This document shows positions 32,177-42,879 of a DNA stretch of 64,000 bases, in pieces. The translations under genes were made by a program, and so were the position numbers. The notes beneath the pieces are model-generated. The model was not told where the DNA came from. It saw nothing but the letters and a program-made list of their open reading frames with translations, and did no database searches. Origin of the DNA: Ariolimax columbianus (lineage: Eukaryota > Mollusca > Gastropoda > Stylommatophora > Arionidae). How positions within the stretch are numbered: the stretch's first letter is position 1; each line of letters opens with the position of its first letter. The stretch spans positions 7,810,668 through 7,874,667 of the forward strand of contig JAVGWX010000012.1 of the NCBI GenBank assembly GCA_036924085.1. The letters are read 5' to 3'.

Positions 32177-32662
32177 ATCTGTCCTTGCAATTGATCCCTG
32201 GTGATAGCGCACTACCAGGGAACGATATGGCTGACAGATTGGCAAAAACAGGAGCCTAGAAAGAACAATTGGAAAGACCCTCCGGTAGCCACACAGTAAA
32301 ACAAACTATAAAGAATAATACTCTGGAAATCTGGATGAACAGGTGGGCGACGAAAACAAAAGGTCGCTGTGTATTTGGAGAAATGGCACAACCAAAAAGT
32401 AATGATGACATAAATAAACTATATAGAAGAGATAAGTCTCATCTTTCAGTTTCGAACAGGACATACCAGAGTCAAGAGCCACATGAACCGCATCAAATCC
32501 CATCACATGCCCTTTTGCAGACATTGCTCTCATTCTGATGAAACAGTTCGACATCTACTCATTGAGTGCAAGACGCTTGCGGACATGAGGAAAAGATTCT
32601 TACAAGCACTGCAGACAATTGCCAACACACTGAACGTAGCAATGAAATAACTGAAGAAGACC

Positions 32663-32694
<32 letters not shown>

Positions 32695-32929
32695 AGAATG
32701 GCATTGGGCTGTCAAGAGAAGGTTTGCTCAGCAGCTATGGGATAGCAACAACAACAACAACTACAACAACAACAGTAGTTATCTTAGGATTCATTAATCA
32801 CTAGCATTTCTTATCGGCACGACCGAGTTGTGGCCCAGTGACGCTGTCACGTGACAGCTGAACACTTGTTGCTAGGGGAAACAAGGCATGTGGCTGCAGT
32901 TCCTATTCGTTCTTGAGAAGATGTACGGC

Positions 32930-33010
32930 AAGGTCGGTTAACTGGAGCTGATTGTGGCTTTTGTTAGTTAAAAACGGGGATGGCTGTTTGCAAACGAGGA
33001 TGAAGAACAC
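32930..33010 (+). mobile_element. 3' terminus shared with the 45.4-47.2 kb LINE relic
   Basis: acggggatggctgtttgcaa then acgaggatgaagaa closely matches about 47200-47240 (acggggatgtctgtctgcaa then acgaggacgaagaaaagaa). Only about 70 bp are present. Confidence 0.6.
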
Positions 33011-33151
33011 GATAGGTCACTGTTTTGCCAAACTCCCAATATTTGTTTCACACGATACGCAAGGAAATGCACCAGCGTGACTGATAAAGCAGATATACAT
33101 ACTCACATACACAGATTAGGACTAGACTTGATTAAAATGAAATACAGGGAT

Positions 33152-33503
33152 GGGATCAAGATGCTGAGCAGCGCATGAGCTGCAGTGGTCAGCGACACAT
33201 AGCTGACTGCTAGCGTCAGGGCCAGCGAACCAAAGCTGCCAAGACCCTTCTACACCTCCACACGGTGATCCTGAATAACAGACTGCAGCAGGGCATACTG
33301 GCTAAGGAGAAGGGATCGAAGAGGGAATGCTAACCCGGTACTCAAAAAATGCTTGCTGAAATCGGATGGGTTGGACCGAAAGTTGCAAATATCGCAGCCA
33401 AGCTGTAAGCTACGACACACCGCATTCCGTTCTCTGCTACTTAAGCCATTTCAGGGTTTGGTAGTGGGAGATTGAGAACGAACGAAGCCAAGCCAGCCAA
33501 GCC
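33152..33503 (+). mobile_element. SINE-like element, copy B
   Basis: Same sequence as copy A (1395-1757) in the plus orientation: starts gggatcaagatgctgagcag, ends gagattgagaacgaacg followed by an (agcca/aagcc)n-like tail instead of (gaa)n. Flanks aaatacaggga (33140-33150) and aaatacacaga (33504-33514) match at 9 of 11, a decayed target duplication. Confidence 0.8.
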
Positions 33504-33591
33504 AAATACACAGATAATATATTAGAATTAGAGGGACATCATTCATGGATTAGTAGGATATTGCATATGGATTAAGGAGACATAAAAGGAT

Positions 33592-33790
33592 GACTTAGTA
33601 GTGTCGAGGTAAAGTGTCCGCTTTTGGGTACCGGAGGTCGCGGGTTCGGATCCCGGGATTTTTTTCACGTGTATCTTCTGGTAAAATTTCCCCTGGTCGC
33701 TAGGTAGTGAGATCGGCCTGCCGTGTTCGGTGTCAAGCATGTTAAAAATTCCGTGCCAGTTGGCAATCTAACAGAGTATGCTTAACGGTG
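33592..33790 (+). mobile_element. tRNA-derived SINE head with pol III B box
   Basis: A tRNA-like stretch: gtcgaggtaaagtgtccgc (A-box region), then gaggtcgcgggttcggatcc (T-arm and B box; ggttcggatcc matches the consensus GGTTCGANTCC at 9 of 10 defined bases) at about 33634-33653, followed by a T7 run. The remaining ~130 bp is tRNA-unrelated. A tRNA pseudogene is the alternative. Confidence 0.55.
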
Positions 33791-33839
33791 TCCGGACAAA
33801 GACTAAATATAAAAATATACCAAAGTTATGTATACCTTT

Positions 33840-34140
33840 CCCCATGTAGTTTTTGTTAAGAGTAGCTATGTCTGCCGAAGACGGATGTGTTAGATCAAAA
33901 GCTGCAAATCTCGCAGTCAAGCTGTAAACTAGCGACACAACGCATTCCGTTCTGTGGACTACATCATGCTACTTGCAAAGCCCTGTTCAGGGCTTTGTAG
34001 CGGAAGATTGAGAACGAACGCAGAAGAAGAAAGTGCAGCTATAGATGGTGCCTAACAGGCTGCGGGTCTACTTAGCTCTAGTATTTGAGTGTAATAAGAC
34101 GGACTCGCACATCGGTTAAACCACCAAACCACCTTTCAAG
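33840..34140 (+). mobile_element. Dispersed repeat interrupted by truncated SINE copy D
   Basis: Outer repeat: ttgttaagagtagctatg, then (after the insert) agctatagatggtgcctaac, and later gactcgcacatcggttaa. The uninterrupted version lies at about 40010-40090. Insert (about 33868-34031): the last ~160 bp of the SINE family, ending gaacgaacgcagaagaagaa. The agctat on both sides of the insert is the likely target duplication. Confidence 0.6.
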
Positions 34141-34145
34141 AATCT

Positions 34146-34202
34146 GGTTGTATACAGATGCTGTAGAATCTTCTAAACCAGAATAAAGAAGTTAAGTTAA
34201 GC
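34146..34202 (+). mobile_element. CR1-like LINE 3' terminus only
   Basis: ggttgtatacagatgctgta then gaatcttctaaaccagaata and aagaagttaagttaag: the same terminus as 32108-32176. Confidence 0.75.
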
Positions 34203-34204
34203 TA

Positions 34205-34390
34205 TAGTTGTAAGATATGGATGAGGGTGGACAATAGCTAGGGATTAGGAAGACATTATATATGGATTAGGGAGACATTACCTTTGGATTAGGGATAGAT
34301 TAGCTATGAATTAGGGAGACATTAGCTATGGATTAGAGAGACACTAGAAATAGATTAGGGTGGACAGTAAATATGGAATAGAACTATAAA
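34205..34390. repeat. Degenerate ~25-bp repeat with tatggattagggagacatta
   Basis: About 7 imperfect units. The same wording appears at 33545-33590 and 47290-47470, so this is a dispersed minisatellite family. Confidence 0.7.
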
Positions 34391-34834
34391 AGGCTACGTA
34401 TCATCACAATGCATAATGTGCACATTAAGTTGTTGGAGAGAATCATTGCTAGAAGAGTTGCAAGTGAGCTGGAAAACACAGGTGCACTTCTAGACACCAT
34501 TGGCGCATACAGACCTGGCAGAGACGCAGCCACCAATGCAACTGGCTTGGGATACGACATCTATACGGGCTTTCAGATAAATGAACAAACTGTCGTCACG
34601 ACGATTGACTTAGAAGATGCCTACAACATGATCAACTACGGTAAACTTATCTACCTATTAATAGACCTCAATATTGACCTCCGGATCGTTCGTTGAATTG
34701 CAATGGTCCTAATGTCAAGAAGCGTCTCTCTAAAGCACGGTTCCTGAAGGTCAGAGATCAGAACGATAGCGCCAGGGCTGCCTCAAGGCTCTCCTCTGTC
34801 TCCTGTCATGTTTAATGTGTATACTTGCAAAATT

Positions 34835-35080
34835 GTACATATGGGGGTGACTGGGCCTGGTAGGACCCTCACATATGGAGGTCACTAGGTCTGGTAGGAT
34901 CTTCACAGATGGAGGTGACTTGTAGGATCCTCACAGATGGAGGTAACTGGGTCTGGTAGGACCCTCACAGATGGAGGTAACTGGGTCTGGTAGGACCCTC
35001 ACAGATGAAGGAGACTGGGCCTGGTAGGACCCTCACAGATGGAGGAGACTGGACCTGGTAGGATCATCACAGATGCTGAC
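34835..35080 (+). repeat. 33-bp minisatellite inside the RT relic, about 7 units
   Basis: Units of atggaggtgactgggtctgg plus taggaccctcacag. The unit encodes roughly MEVTGPGRTLTD, ending right at the ADD of the RT catalytic box, so it arose by duplication of the LINE's own coding sequence. Confidence 0.9.
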
Positions 35081-35784
35081 GACAGCCTGTTATACAACCA
35101 TGACAAAGACATGACTGAAACTGTCGCAGGTGCGTGGAGCAAGCTGAGAAAACTATCGGAATGTTGTACCGACGACAACACGGTAATTAATCCATCCAAG
35201 GCCCAGATTGTCTGGTTCTGCCTAAACAATAGGTTGGTCTCAGATACACTACCATCGGCGACCTGCATGGCCACCATCATTTATCGAGAGCATGGCATGA
35301 ACTACCTGGGTATCACATTCGACTGGTCTCTCTTTCAATAAACATGTTGACAATGTGATTCTGAAAGCAAAGAGAGGTATAATGCAATCAAAGTCATGGC
35401 AGCCACAGACCTGCAACAATGGACTCTCTTCCTGTTGAGGCAAGCACTGGTTTTTGTATGTCATGGACTACGGTCTTGAGTTACTCACGCTATCAGATAC
35501 ACAGGTAGATCGATTGGAGAGAATCCAGAAGAAACCAACGAGGGCAGGTCTGGGATGCTCTAAAGATACTCCCATGTGTGCCATGAGATTCCTGCGTGAT
35601 TTGCTAAGCATCAACGTGCGACATCAAGTAGCGCAGGTAAAGGCGTACGCCAACGTTGCCAACAACGAACACCGCCCTTTGCACCAAGACAAGATACACT
35701 CAACGGCAGACGCATTAAGCGAGGAAGGTCCTGGATGATCACGACAGAAGACTCCCTGATGAGGGTCTGTTCATTGCAAGAAGT

Positions 35785-35972
35785 GGGAAGAGGTAGTGGA
35801 TGGGTAGAAGTGGGCAGAGGTAGTGGCTGGGTAGAAGTGGGCAGAGGTAGTGGATGGGTAGAAGTGGGCAGAGGTAGTGGATGGGTAGAAGTGGGCAGAG
35901 GTAGTGGATGGGTAGAAGTGGGCAGAGGTAGTGGATGGGTAGAAGTGGGCAGAGGTAGTGGATGGGTAGAAG
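35785..35972 (+). repeat. 27-bp minisatellite, 7 units
   Basis: Units of ggtagtggatgggtagaagt plus gggcaga, nearly identical; on the plus strand they encode GSGWVEVGR repeats. The LINE frame continues beyond into RNase H. Confidence 0.95.
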
Positions 35973-36639
35973 TAGGCAACCAGAGGTTGCTGACAAGGAT
36001 GGGGATACATCTGAGCAGAAAATGTGGCGAGTGGTACGACACTAAGTAGAATCTTCAATACATGGGCTAATTCACTCAGGTCAACAGGGCCTAATCATGT
36101 ACACAGATGGTTCCTCCAACAGAGATGCAAGCAAGACTGGTTTGGGTTTTGTCGGCTATCGAAAGGGCACCGAGGTGGTGGAGAAATCAGCTGTCTATTC
36201 CACTACCACATCCGGTATTAGGATGGAGATTCCGGCGGTAACAGTGGTCTTGACTTAGTTGGTGACGCAACAGCTGACACACGCAGTGATAACATCTGAC
36301 TCGCAGGGTATGTTCCGTAAGATAGAAAGGCACATGCTAAGACAGGAGTGTGTCTCTCTCTCCTGAGCAACTCTAGTGTACAAGGTGCCACATGGATCTT
36401 CTGTCTGGGACATGCAAACGCCTGGGAGGAACGAAATAGCTGGTACAGTGGTCTGACGAGCTGTGATGAACGACCTGGTGATGACGAGAGACAGTGTTGA
36501 GTTGTTAGGGCAGCTATGGATATTCTAGATAATGACGAAAAGGCAGAAGGTCCGCAAGATGCATATGAACATATGATCATAGATTTGGAAGTGACTAGGA
36601 GATAAGTGAGAAAGTTTGTTCTGTATCCAAAGAACACGA

Positions 36640-36990
36640 GGATTTTAAATCCTAGAAGAATCGACGAATCAACGACGAACAATATATTTTCATTTGAGAA
36701 ACATTAGATTTAGACGAATGACATTTTTGAAATGGATCACAGCAGCCATAGGTATGGATTAGGCGCGTAGTTAGTCCGACTAAGAGAAAAGAAAGCACCA
36801 CGACAGCTGTCCATTAACGCGATGAGGAGGTTGAGTTTACAGCTTCATGCAATGAGAATAATGTCTTTATGATTTGATCAACCAATGTGAAGAGTGGACG
36901 GTCGCAGAAATGGGACAATGATGGAGAGTGTCGTTCGGTCATCACCATGTAAGTCAATGACCTGCTTTAAGTGCTGGTGGGTAGGGGCGT
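36640..36990. other. Unassigned sequence between LINE relic and satellite
   Basis: About 350 bp. It contains a non-repetitive stretch near 36765-36850 (gactaagagaaaagaaagca and caatgagaa) that resembles a LINE 3' UTR, without a second copy here to confirm it. Confidence 0.35.
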
Positions 36991-36994
36991 CTAG

Positions 36995-38470
36995 GCAAGC
37001 TGGACAGGGACGTTCTTGGGAAACTGGGCAGGGACGTCCTCGGGATACTGGACAGGGACGTCCTCGGGATACTGGACAGGGACGTCATCAGCAAGGTAGG
37101 CAAGGACGTCCTCGGCCATACTGGGCAGGGACGTCCTCGGGATACTGAGCAGGGACGTCCTCGGGATACTGGACAGGGACGTCATCAGCAAGGTAGACAA
37201 GGACGTCCTCAGCCATACTGGGCAGGGACGTCCTCGGGATACTGGGCAGGGACGTCCTCGGGATACTGGGCAGGGACGTCATCGGGATACTGGGCAGGGA
37301 CGTCATCAGCAAGGTAGGCAAGGACGTCCTCGGCCATACTGGGCAGGGACGTCCTCGGGATACTGGGCAGGGACGTCCTCGGGATACTGGGCAGGGACGT
37401 CCTCGGGATACTGGGCAGGGACGTCCTCGGGATACTGGGCAGGGACGTCCTCGGGATACTGGGCAGGGACGTCATCGGGATACTGGGCAGGGACGTCATC
37501 AGCAAGGTAGGCAAGGACGTCCTCGGCCATACTGGGCAGGGACGTCCTCGGGATACTGGGCAGGGAAGTCCTCGGGATACTGGGCAGGGACGTCATCGGG
37601 ATACTGGGCAGGGACGTCATCAGCAAGGTAGGCAAGGACGTCCTCGGCCATACTGGGCAGGGACGTCCTCGGGATACTGGGCAGGGACGTCCTCGGGATA
37701 CTGGGCAGGGACGTCATCGGGATACTGGGCAGGGACGTCCTCGGGATACTGAGCAGGGACGTCCTCGGGATACTGGACAGGGACGTCATCAGCAAGGTAG
37801 ACAAGGACGTCCTCGACCATACTGGGCAGGGACGTCCTCGGGATACTGGGCAGGGACGTCCTCGGGATACTGGGCAGGGACGTCATCGGGATACTGGGCA
37901 GGGACGTCATCAGCAAGGTAGGCAAGGACGTCCTCGGCCATACTGGGCAGGGACGTCCTCGAGATACTGGGCAGGGACGTCCTCGGGATACTGGGCAGGG
38001 ACGTCATCGGGATACTGGGCAGGGACGTCATCAGCAAGGTAGGCAAGGACGTCCTCGGCCATACTGGGCAGGGACGTCCTCGGGATACTGGGCAGGGACG
38101 TTCTCGGGATACTGGGCAGGGACGTCATCGGGATACTGGGCAGGGACGTCATCAGCAAGGTAGGCAAGGACGTTTTCGGCCATACTGGGCAGGGACGTCC
38201 TCGGGATACTGGGCAGGGACGTCCTCGGGATACTGGGCAGGGACGTCATCGGGATACTGGGCAGGGACGTCCTCGGGATACTGGGAAGGGACGTCATCAG
38301 TTAGGTGGGCAGGGACGCCCTCTGGATACTAGGCAGGGACGTCCTCGGGATACTCGGCAGGGACGTCCTCGGAATACTGGGCAGGGACGTCATCAGTTAG
38401 GTGGGCAGGGACGTCATCGGGATACTGGGCAGGGACGTCCTCGGGATACTGGGCAGGGACGTCCTCTGCA
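36995..38470. repeat. 24-bp satellite, about 60 units, with ~121-bp higher-order structure
   Basis: Basic unit: actgggcagggacgtcctcg plus ggat. Variants carry gacgtcat, or a longer form with cagcaaggtaggcaagg and ctcggccata. The long form recurs at about 121-bp steps (e.g. near 37800, 37921, 38042 and 38163), so several 24-mers amplify as a block. Every unit contains GACGTC. Pro/Ser/Ile-rich minus-strand ORFs through it are artefacts. Confidence 0.95.
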
Positions 38471-38589
38471 GCTTAGGTACAATGTCAAAATACGATCAAA
38501 TGGCAACAATTGGGCAATCATGTTGAATGTGCTTCAAGAACCTGTACGTCGGGGAACTCGTCGTTGTAGACCCTGTAAAACCAGTGGAA

Positions 38590-39155
38590 CGCAAAAATGC
38601 GTCTCTGGCGCTCGTGTGGCAGACTTTACTGCGTCTCTGACGCTCGTGTGGAAGATGTCAGTGCGTCTCTGACGCTTGTGTGGAAGGCTTCAATGCGTCT
38701 CTGACGCTTGTGTGGAAGACTTCACTGTGTATCTGACGCTTGTGTGGAAGACTTCAATGCGGCTCTGACGCTTATGTGGAAGACTTCAGTGCCTCTCTGA
38801 CGCTTGTGTGGAAGACTTCACTGTGTCTTTGACGCTTGTGTTAAAGACTTCAATGCGTCTCTGACGCTTGTGCGGAAGACTTCACTGTGTATCTGACGCT
38901 TGTGTGGAAGACTTCAATGCGGCTCTGACGCTTGTGTGGAAGACTTCAGTGCCTCTCTGACGCTTGTGTGGAAGATTTCACTGTGTCTCTGACGCTTGTG
39001 TGGAAGACTTCAATGCGTCTCTGACGCTTGTGTGGAAAACATCAATGCGTTTCTGGCGCTCGTGTGGAAATCTTCAATGCGTTTCTGGCGCTCGTGTGGA
39101 AATCTTCAATGCGTTTCTGGCGCTCGAGTGGAGGACGTCAATGCATCTCTGGTGA
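38590..39155. repeat. 32-bp minisatellite, about 17 units
   Basis: Units of tctctgacgcttgtgtggaa plus gacttcaatgcg. Terminal units at both ends carry a tctggcgctcg variant, so the array has distinct edge and core subtypes. Confidence 0.95.
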
Positions 39156-39159
39156 CTGC

Positions 39160-39620
39160 AGAAGAGTTCAGGTGTGGGACCTTTTGAAAACAATACAGCA
39201 GGATGAGCGCGACAGAGGTTGTGTAAATCCGTAGCTTGGTGTCCAATGAAAGTCTCTACTGATCCCATACTTGATGCAGGTCGTTCATGACGGTGGCATC
39301 CAGGTCGACGTGTCTAATGATGTCCGGTTTTAATAGTGGTGTTGACATGGTTGTGATGAACAATACTTTCTCTCCTTGTTGTGACGTTCCAGCAAAGATT
39401 GTGAATCGTTATTTTTGCTTATTACTTCTTGAGCCTTAAATCTAGATGCAAAGTCTTCTACGTTATCTAGTGCTGTTATCAGTGCCTGAGGGTGGGAGCT
39501 TGGTATGACTGTGTCATCAACCTGGTCAAGGTCGGTCACACCCAGCTGTCTAATGGTGACTCCTTGTTATGCATAACCAGTTGACCGAGGACCCAGTCCA
39601 TGTCGCAGTAGAAGAGTACA
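39160..39620 (-). mobile_element. Reverse-transcriptase relic (LINE), truncated by the 32-bp minisatellite
   Basis: Minus strand: TDLDQVDDTVIPSSHPQALI then TALDNVEDFASRF (an RT catalytic box region with YADD degraded to QVDD) at about 39420-39540. In another frame, LSLDTKLRIYTTSVALILLY at about 39190-39255 is the RT thumb block. The frame runs directly into the 32-bp minisatellite at 39160. An older relic. Confidence 0.65.
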
Positions 39621-40690
39621 GGACATATCCCTAATGAAGACCAGTTTTGTGATCTAACTGCCAAATTACAATTTCACGAGACAGATCTGTCCACAACGTC
39701 AAAGTAAGCATGTTGTTGACATAAGCAGCGTGGTGGAGTTTATTGAATTCTTAATGTAGATCCATGAGCAGACGAAAAGCAAGAGTCCTATCGAGGCTGG
39801 AACGGTAAACAGTAACGACAGATTGTTAGAGCTGCCGATTATATTTCAGCAATGGCTGGATGGAGGAGAGAAGTATGTGGAAAAAGGCGGTATCTGGGAC
39901 ACACAGTAACATAATGGGACTGTAGCTGCTAAACTATGAGCGAGGTCTTTTTCTTTCTTTCTATTAAAGCAACATTGTGACATGGCATAATACAGGCTAT
40001 GGTTAGCTGTTTTTTAAGAGTAGCATAGATGGCGCTTAACAGGCCTACTTTCTTTGAGTGTTAAAATGGACTGGCACATCGGTTAACCGCCCTCCGCTCC
40101 ACTTGTCACAATGCAACAGAGAAATAGGCTGCTCGTGCCAAGCCGCTAAGCAGGTCATTAACTTCCCGGCTACATCCAGCTCATGCCAAAGCTGGGACCT
40201 GCACAGGAACGTCCGATCCCGTAGCAGTGCAGGCCGACTGAGAAAAGGGAAGAGAAAAAGGGAATATTAGGTACGAACTTAGGGGACCTTAAATATTCGT
40301 TAGACTGGCATCATTTGTGTAATGGGAAGGAATGGAAAAGAGTTGTGGGGCTTCTAAAATCACTTTGGTACTTCGTGTTTCAAGATGTTATTACAATCAC
40401 AGTTGAGGAAATAACTACAAGAGCTGATGGGGTTGAATGTGTGTAAAAACTGCTGACTCATCTAGGTCTGAACGGCGAGTAAGGTTCAAGAACAATGGAA
40501 GATGTTGAGGAAACAGCTGAAAGAGTCTCATGCTGGCTGTGTAACTATTATAATGGGCAGATAATGCAGACTGTTGCTGGTGGTTTAACTGATATGCTAC
40601 TGTAATTGTCCTCTCGAGTTGGCTGACTGAATGGACGCGGCTACGAACGGAAAACAAACGATTGATGTGTTCACAACAAAGGTAGACATA
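39621..40690. other. Mostly unassigned; includes an outer-repeat copy at about 40010-40090
   Basis: gagtagcatagatggcgctt and gactggcacatcggttaa match the dispersed repeat at 33840-34140 in its uninterrupted form. Nothing else recognised. Confidence 0.45.
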
Positions 40691-40950
40691 CTACTGTGGC
40701 AGAAAATATCATCGGGGATGAAGTGTTTGGGATTTCATTGTTCTAGGCCTTTGGTTTTTACAAGGAGTGGTAGCGAGTTCCTTTTTCCGTTGGCATGCAT
40801 TCTCTAAAGTGAAATCAGGTAATCATTTACAGTTGTTTACATTGACAACTGCTTAGCAGTACGTATACCGTAGGTGACCTGTTGTCTAGCGGCTGTTATG
40901 TCCTGAAGCTCTCATGCTCAATTCTTTGAAGAAATAAACAACGGCATGAC
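40690..40950 (-). mobile_element. tRNA-derived SINE-like copy
   Basis: Minus strand: body ctgtaaatgattacctgatt and 3' end caaacacttcatccccgatg, matching the copies at 27120-27400 and 55920-56170. The head region is degraded. Confidence 0.5.
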
Positions 40951-40969
40951 GACAGTTGGTTGTCAAGGA

Positions 40970-41065
40970 GGCGAATACCAGGTGGACCAAACTTAGCAGT
41001 CAAAGAGTCTAATACCAGGTTGACCAAACTTAGCAGTCAAAGACTCTAATACCAGGTGGGCCAGT
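40970..41065. repeat. 37-bp minisatellite, about 2.5 units
   Basis: Units of accaggttgaccaaacttag plus cagtcaaagagtctaat. Confidence 0.85.
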
Positions 41066-41159
41066 CAAAGACCCATGAAGTAATTGGCTGCCAAATGGTC
41101 TCAGAACAGGAAAATAACAGCTTCTACTCAAAAATGCAAACAGCAGGACATATTTGGCA

Positions 41160-41400
41160 GTGCAAGAAGTTTGGTACATGAACAACTTTCCAGTTTCACA
41201 AGTTAGGTACATGAACAACTTGCCAGTCACAGAAGCTAGGTACATGAACAACTTGCCAGTCACAGAAGCTAGGTACATGAACAACTTGCCAGTCACAGAA
41301 GCTAGGTACATGAACAACTTGCCAGTCACACAAGGTAGGTACATGAACAACTTGTCAGTCACATAAGTTAGGAACAGTAAGTACTTGGTAAATTATAGAA
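41160..41400. repeat. 33-bp minisatellite, about 6 units
   Basis: Units of aggtacatgaacaacttgcc plus agtcacagaagct. The period is divisible by three, giving spurious ORFs on both strands. Confidence 0.95.
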
Positions 41401-42095
41401 GGTAAGAACAGGTAGCACTTAGTAAAGTAAAGAAGTTATGAACATGATCTGCTTGACCAAAAGAGGGAATTGGAATGCATTTATCTTGTCTACTTTGAAA
41501 ATTATTATAGTTATTTCCTCAGTGTAAATTTAACGTATGTTTTTTTACGCAGATATTGCACATTCGTGTAGTTTTTGTTGACTTTCAGTAAGCAGAATTG
41601 TGCCATATTATAGGGTGTCACTTTAATAGATGGATCAGCAATCCACTGCCTTAAGAAGTTTGAAATCAAACAGAGCAGAAAGGATTGGGGGGCTGCGCAG
41701 GAAAAAAAAAAACAGGAATGTGTGCATCCAGCAGGCTACAAGAACAATCAGAATAGTCACCCTTAGCCACCTGCTGAAAACGACTGAGCTCGTTAGTGTC
41801 AGTACGAAATACAGTTGAGGTGATTTTGTGAAACAAAACAAGCAGAATATGACAAAACATAACATTACAATTAGCAATGTATGACCTGTAGATTCGCCAG
41901 GGAAGAATACAATCTAGACACATCTCATTGAGTATCTGTTGCACTTTTTGAAGAAAAGAAAAGAGGACATGAAAGAGCGAAGCGTTGAGGAGAGAGGAGT
42001 GAGGGAGGTTGTGGGAGGCGGTTTAGCTCTGCAAGATTCCAGACTCTGTCCTTGTGACAAGAGGAACAGCAATCGATCGGTTCAGGCTGGGGAGC
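41400..42095. other. Unassigned sequence
   Basis: A minus-strand ORF at 41666-41944 (92 codons) has no motif I recognise. Contains a poly-A run near 41702. Confidence 0.4.
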
Positions 42096-42099
42096 AGTG

Positions 42100-42290
42100 C
42101 TCTAACTGTGACGTCATTCTTTGACCTACATACGACGGGGTCGCCGAGGTTTCCTGTTTGTGTCCCACCCGGGGGACCCCGATTCTGCTGGTTTGCACCA
42201 ATCAGAATCTGGGGATTCCTGCAGGCCAATTACCGGCGAACATTTTGACGTCACAGAGTCGATACCACAGTCTGTGACGTCAGATTTTGT
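42100..42290. promoter_or_regulatory. Cluster of three perfect CREs
   Basis: TGACGTCA at 42109-42116, 42246-42253 and 42275-42282, in a GC-richer segment (cccacccgggggacccc at about 42165). Not in a tandem repeat. The palindrome is the established CREB/ATF site; that this is a promoter is inference, supported only by the exon-like ORF that follows. Confidence 0.45.
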
Positions 42291-42518
42291 GCAGCTGGGA
42301 CCAAATAGGAATGCCGGGATCTTCTTGAACCAGTTCTCCATATGATTTTCTGTGATTCTAGAGGTTAGTTGCCGTTTTTCTCACACATCTAGTTTCTAAA
42401 ACATTCCTTGAACACATCAAAATGTTGACAACAGTTTTTACGTAGAATATTCTATAGTTTGTGACCGAATGTGAAGTTACTGTGAAATATATAATTCTGA
42501 TTTCTGATATGCGCACAG

Positions 42519-42754
42519 CGGACGACGAAAGGTGTACTTCTGTATCACACAATCGAACACACTGGAGTTGCGTGCCGATACTTTGGACCCATTTACTTCT
42601 GGGCCAATATCGTCATTGCTGTCATCATTGAACCCCCAGCACAGAGCTGGGCCATCCTCGACTGCCCCATCTACCTCATCATCATCACCTCCGTTATCAT
42701 CGGCCTCGGCAACGCTATCGTTGGTATCTCAAGCACTTTTCGGGATCTGTGAAG
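42519..42754 (+). CDS. Candidate internal exon, Ser/Pro/Thr-rich, unknown product
   Basis: Bounded by a possible acceptor (cgcacag, ending 42518) and a consensus donor (aag|gtaagt at 42752-42760). The frame is open throughout: CITQSNTLELRADTLDPFTS, then SSLNPQHRAGPSS and a Ser-rich stretch ending SQALFGICEG. There is no known domain, and low-complexity Ser/Thr content makes a chance ORF possible. It starts about 240 bp after the last CRE. The polypyrimidine tract before the acceptor is weak. Confidence 0.25.
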
Positions 42755-42879
42755 GTAAGTGATAAATGTAACTGGCACGATTTTTGCAAAATGTTTGCTT
42801 TTCTATTGTGTATGTGTTCCGCTGCTCGCGAGTCGGTGACTAGCAACAACATCTCAATACTAGGATTACCGTTAGTCGT

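Larger units (their letters stand above)
30365..32775 (+). mobile_element. RNase H-type LINE relic, interrupted twice
   Basis: In order: AEILPQGSPLSCTLFLIYIN and FADDLTIW (RT palm, about 30375-30505); YVRPVMAYSLP and REQNHAFRLIYGGMRSTHTA (RT thumb, about 30855-30980); YTVGSA (RNase H YTDGS with D changed to V, about 31342-31360); [TTC block]; then NDEAEVEAIKIAVEILHQQ (second RNase H acidic residue, about 31574-31630); FVRDSKSVLE (third, about 31672); [CR1 3' end 31733-32176]; LQLIPGDSALPGNDMADRLA (about 32184-32245); HCSHSDETVRHLLIEC (Cys/His tail, about 32522-32570). The element ends in a (CAA)n tail at 32742-32772. Dead, but its gene order is complete from the palm to the tail. Confidence 0.8.
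34400..36640 (+). mobile_element. Second RNase H-type LINE relic with two internal minisatellites
   Basis: Order: LLERIIARRVASELENTGAL, YRPGRDAATNA, TTIDLEDAYNMIN (RT block with D), LPQGSPLSPVMFNVYT (about 34783-34830); [minisatellite 34835-35080]; ADDSLLYNHDKDM; MNYLGITFDWSL; YVMDYGLELLTLSDTQVDRL; [minisatellite 35785-35972]; IMYTDGSSNRDASKTGFGFV (RNase H, about 36096-36155); ITSDSQGMFRKIE. Catalytic YADD reads DADD. Stops and frameshifts are present. It is a different subfamily from the intact LINE, since there is no close identity outside the motifs. Confidence 0.8.

Noticed and set aside
34205..34390. Interstitial telomeric repeat because of TTAGGG words
   Set aside because: TTAGGG occurs only once per ~25-bp degenerate unit and not in tandem.
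19566..35780. Hammerhead ribozymes at CTGATGA sites (e.g. 19566, 32536, 35756)
   Set aside because: No GAAA box at workable spacing and no flanking stems visible.
36995..39155. CRISPR-like regular arrays
   Set aside because: Units are contiguous without unique spacers and the context is eukaryotic; these are minisatellites.
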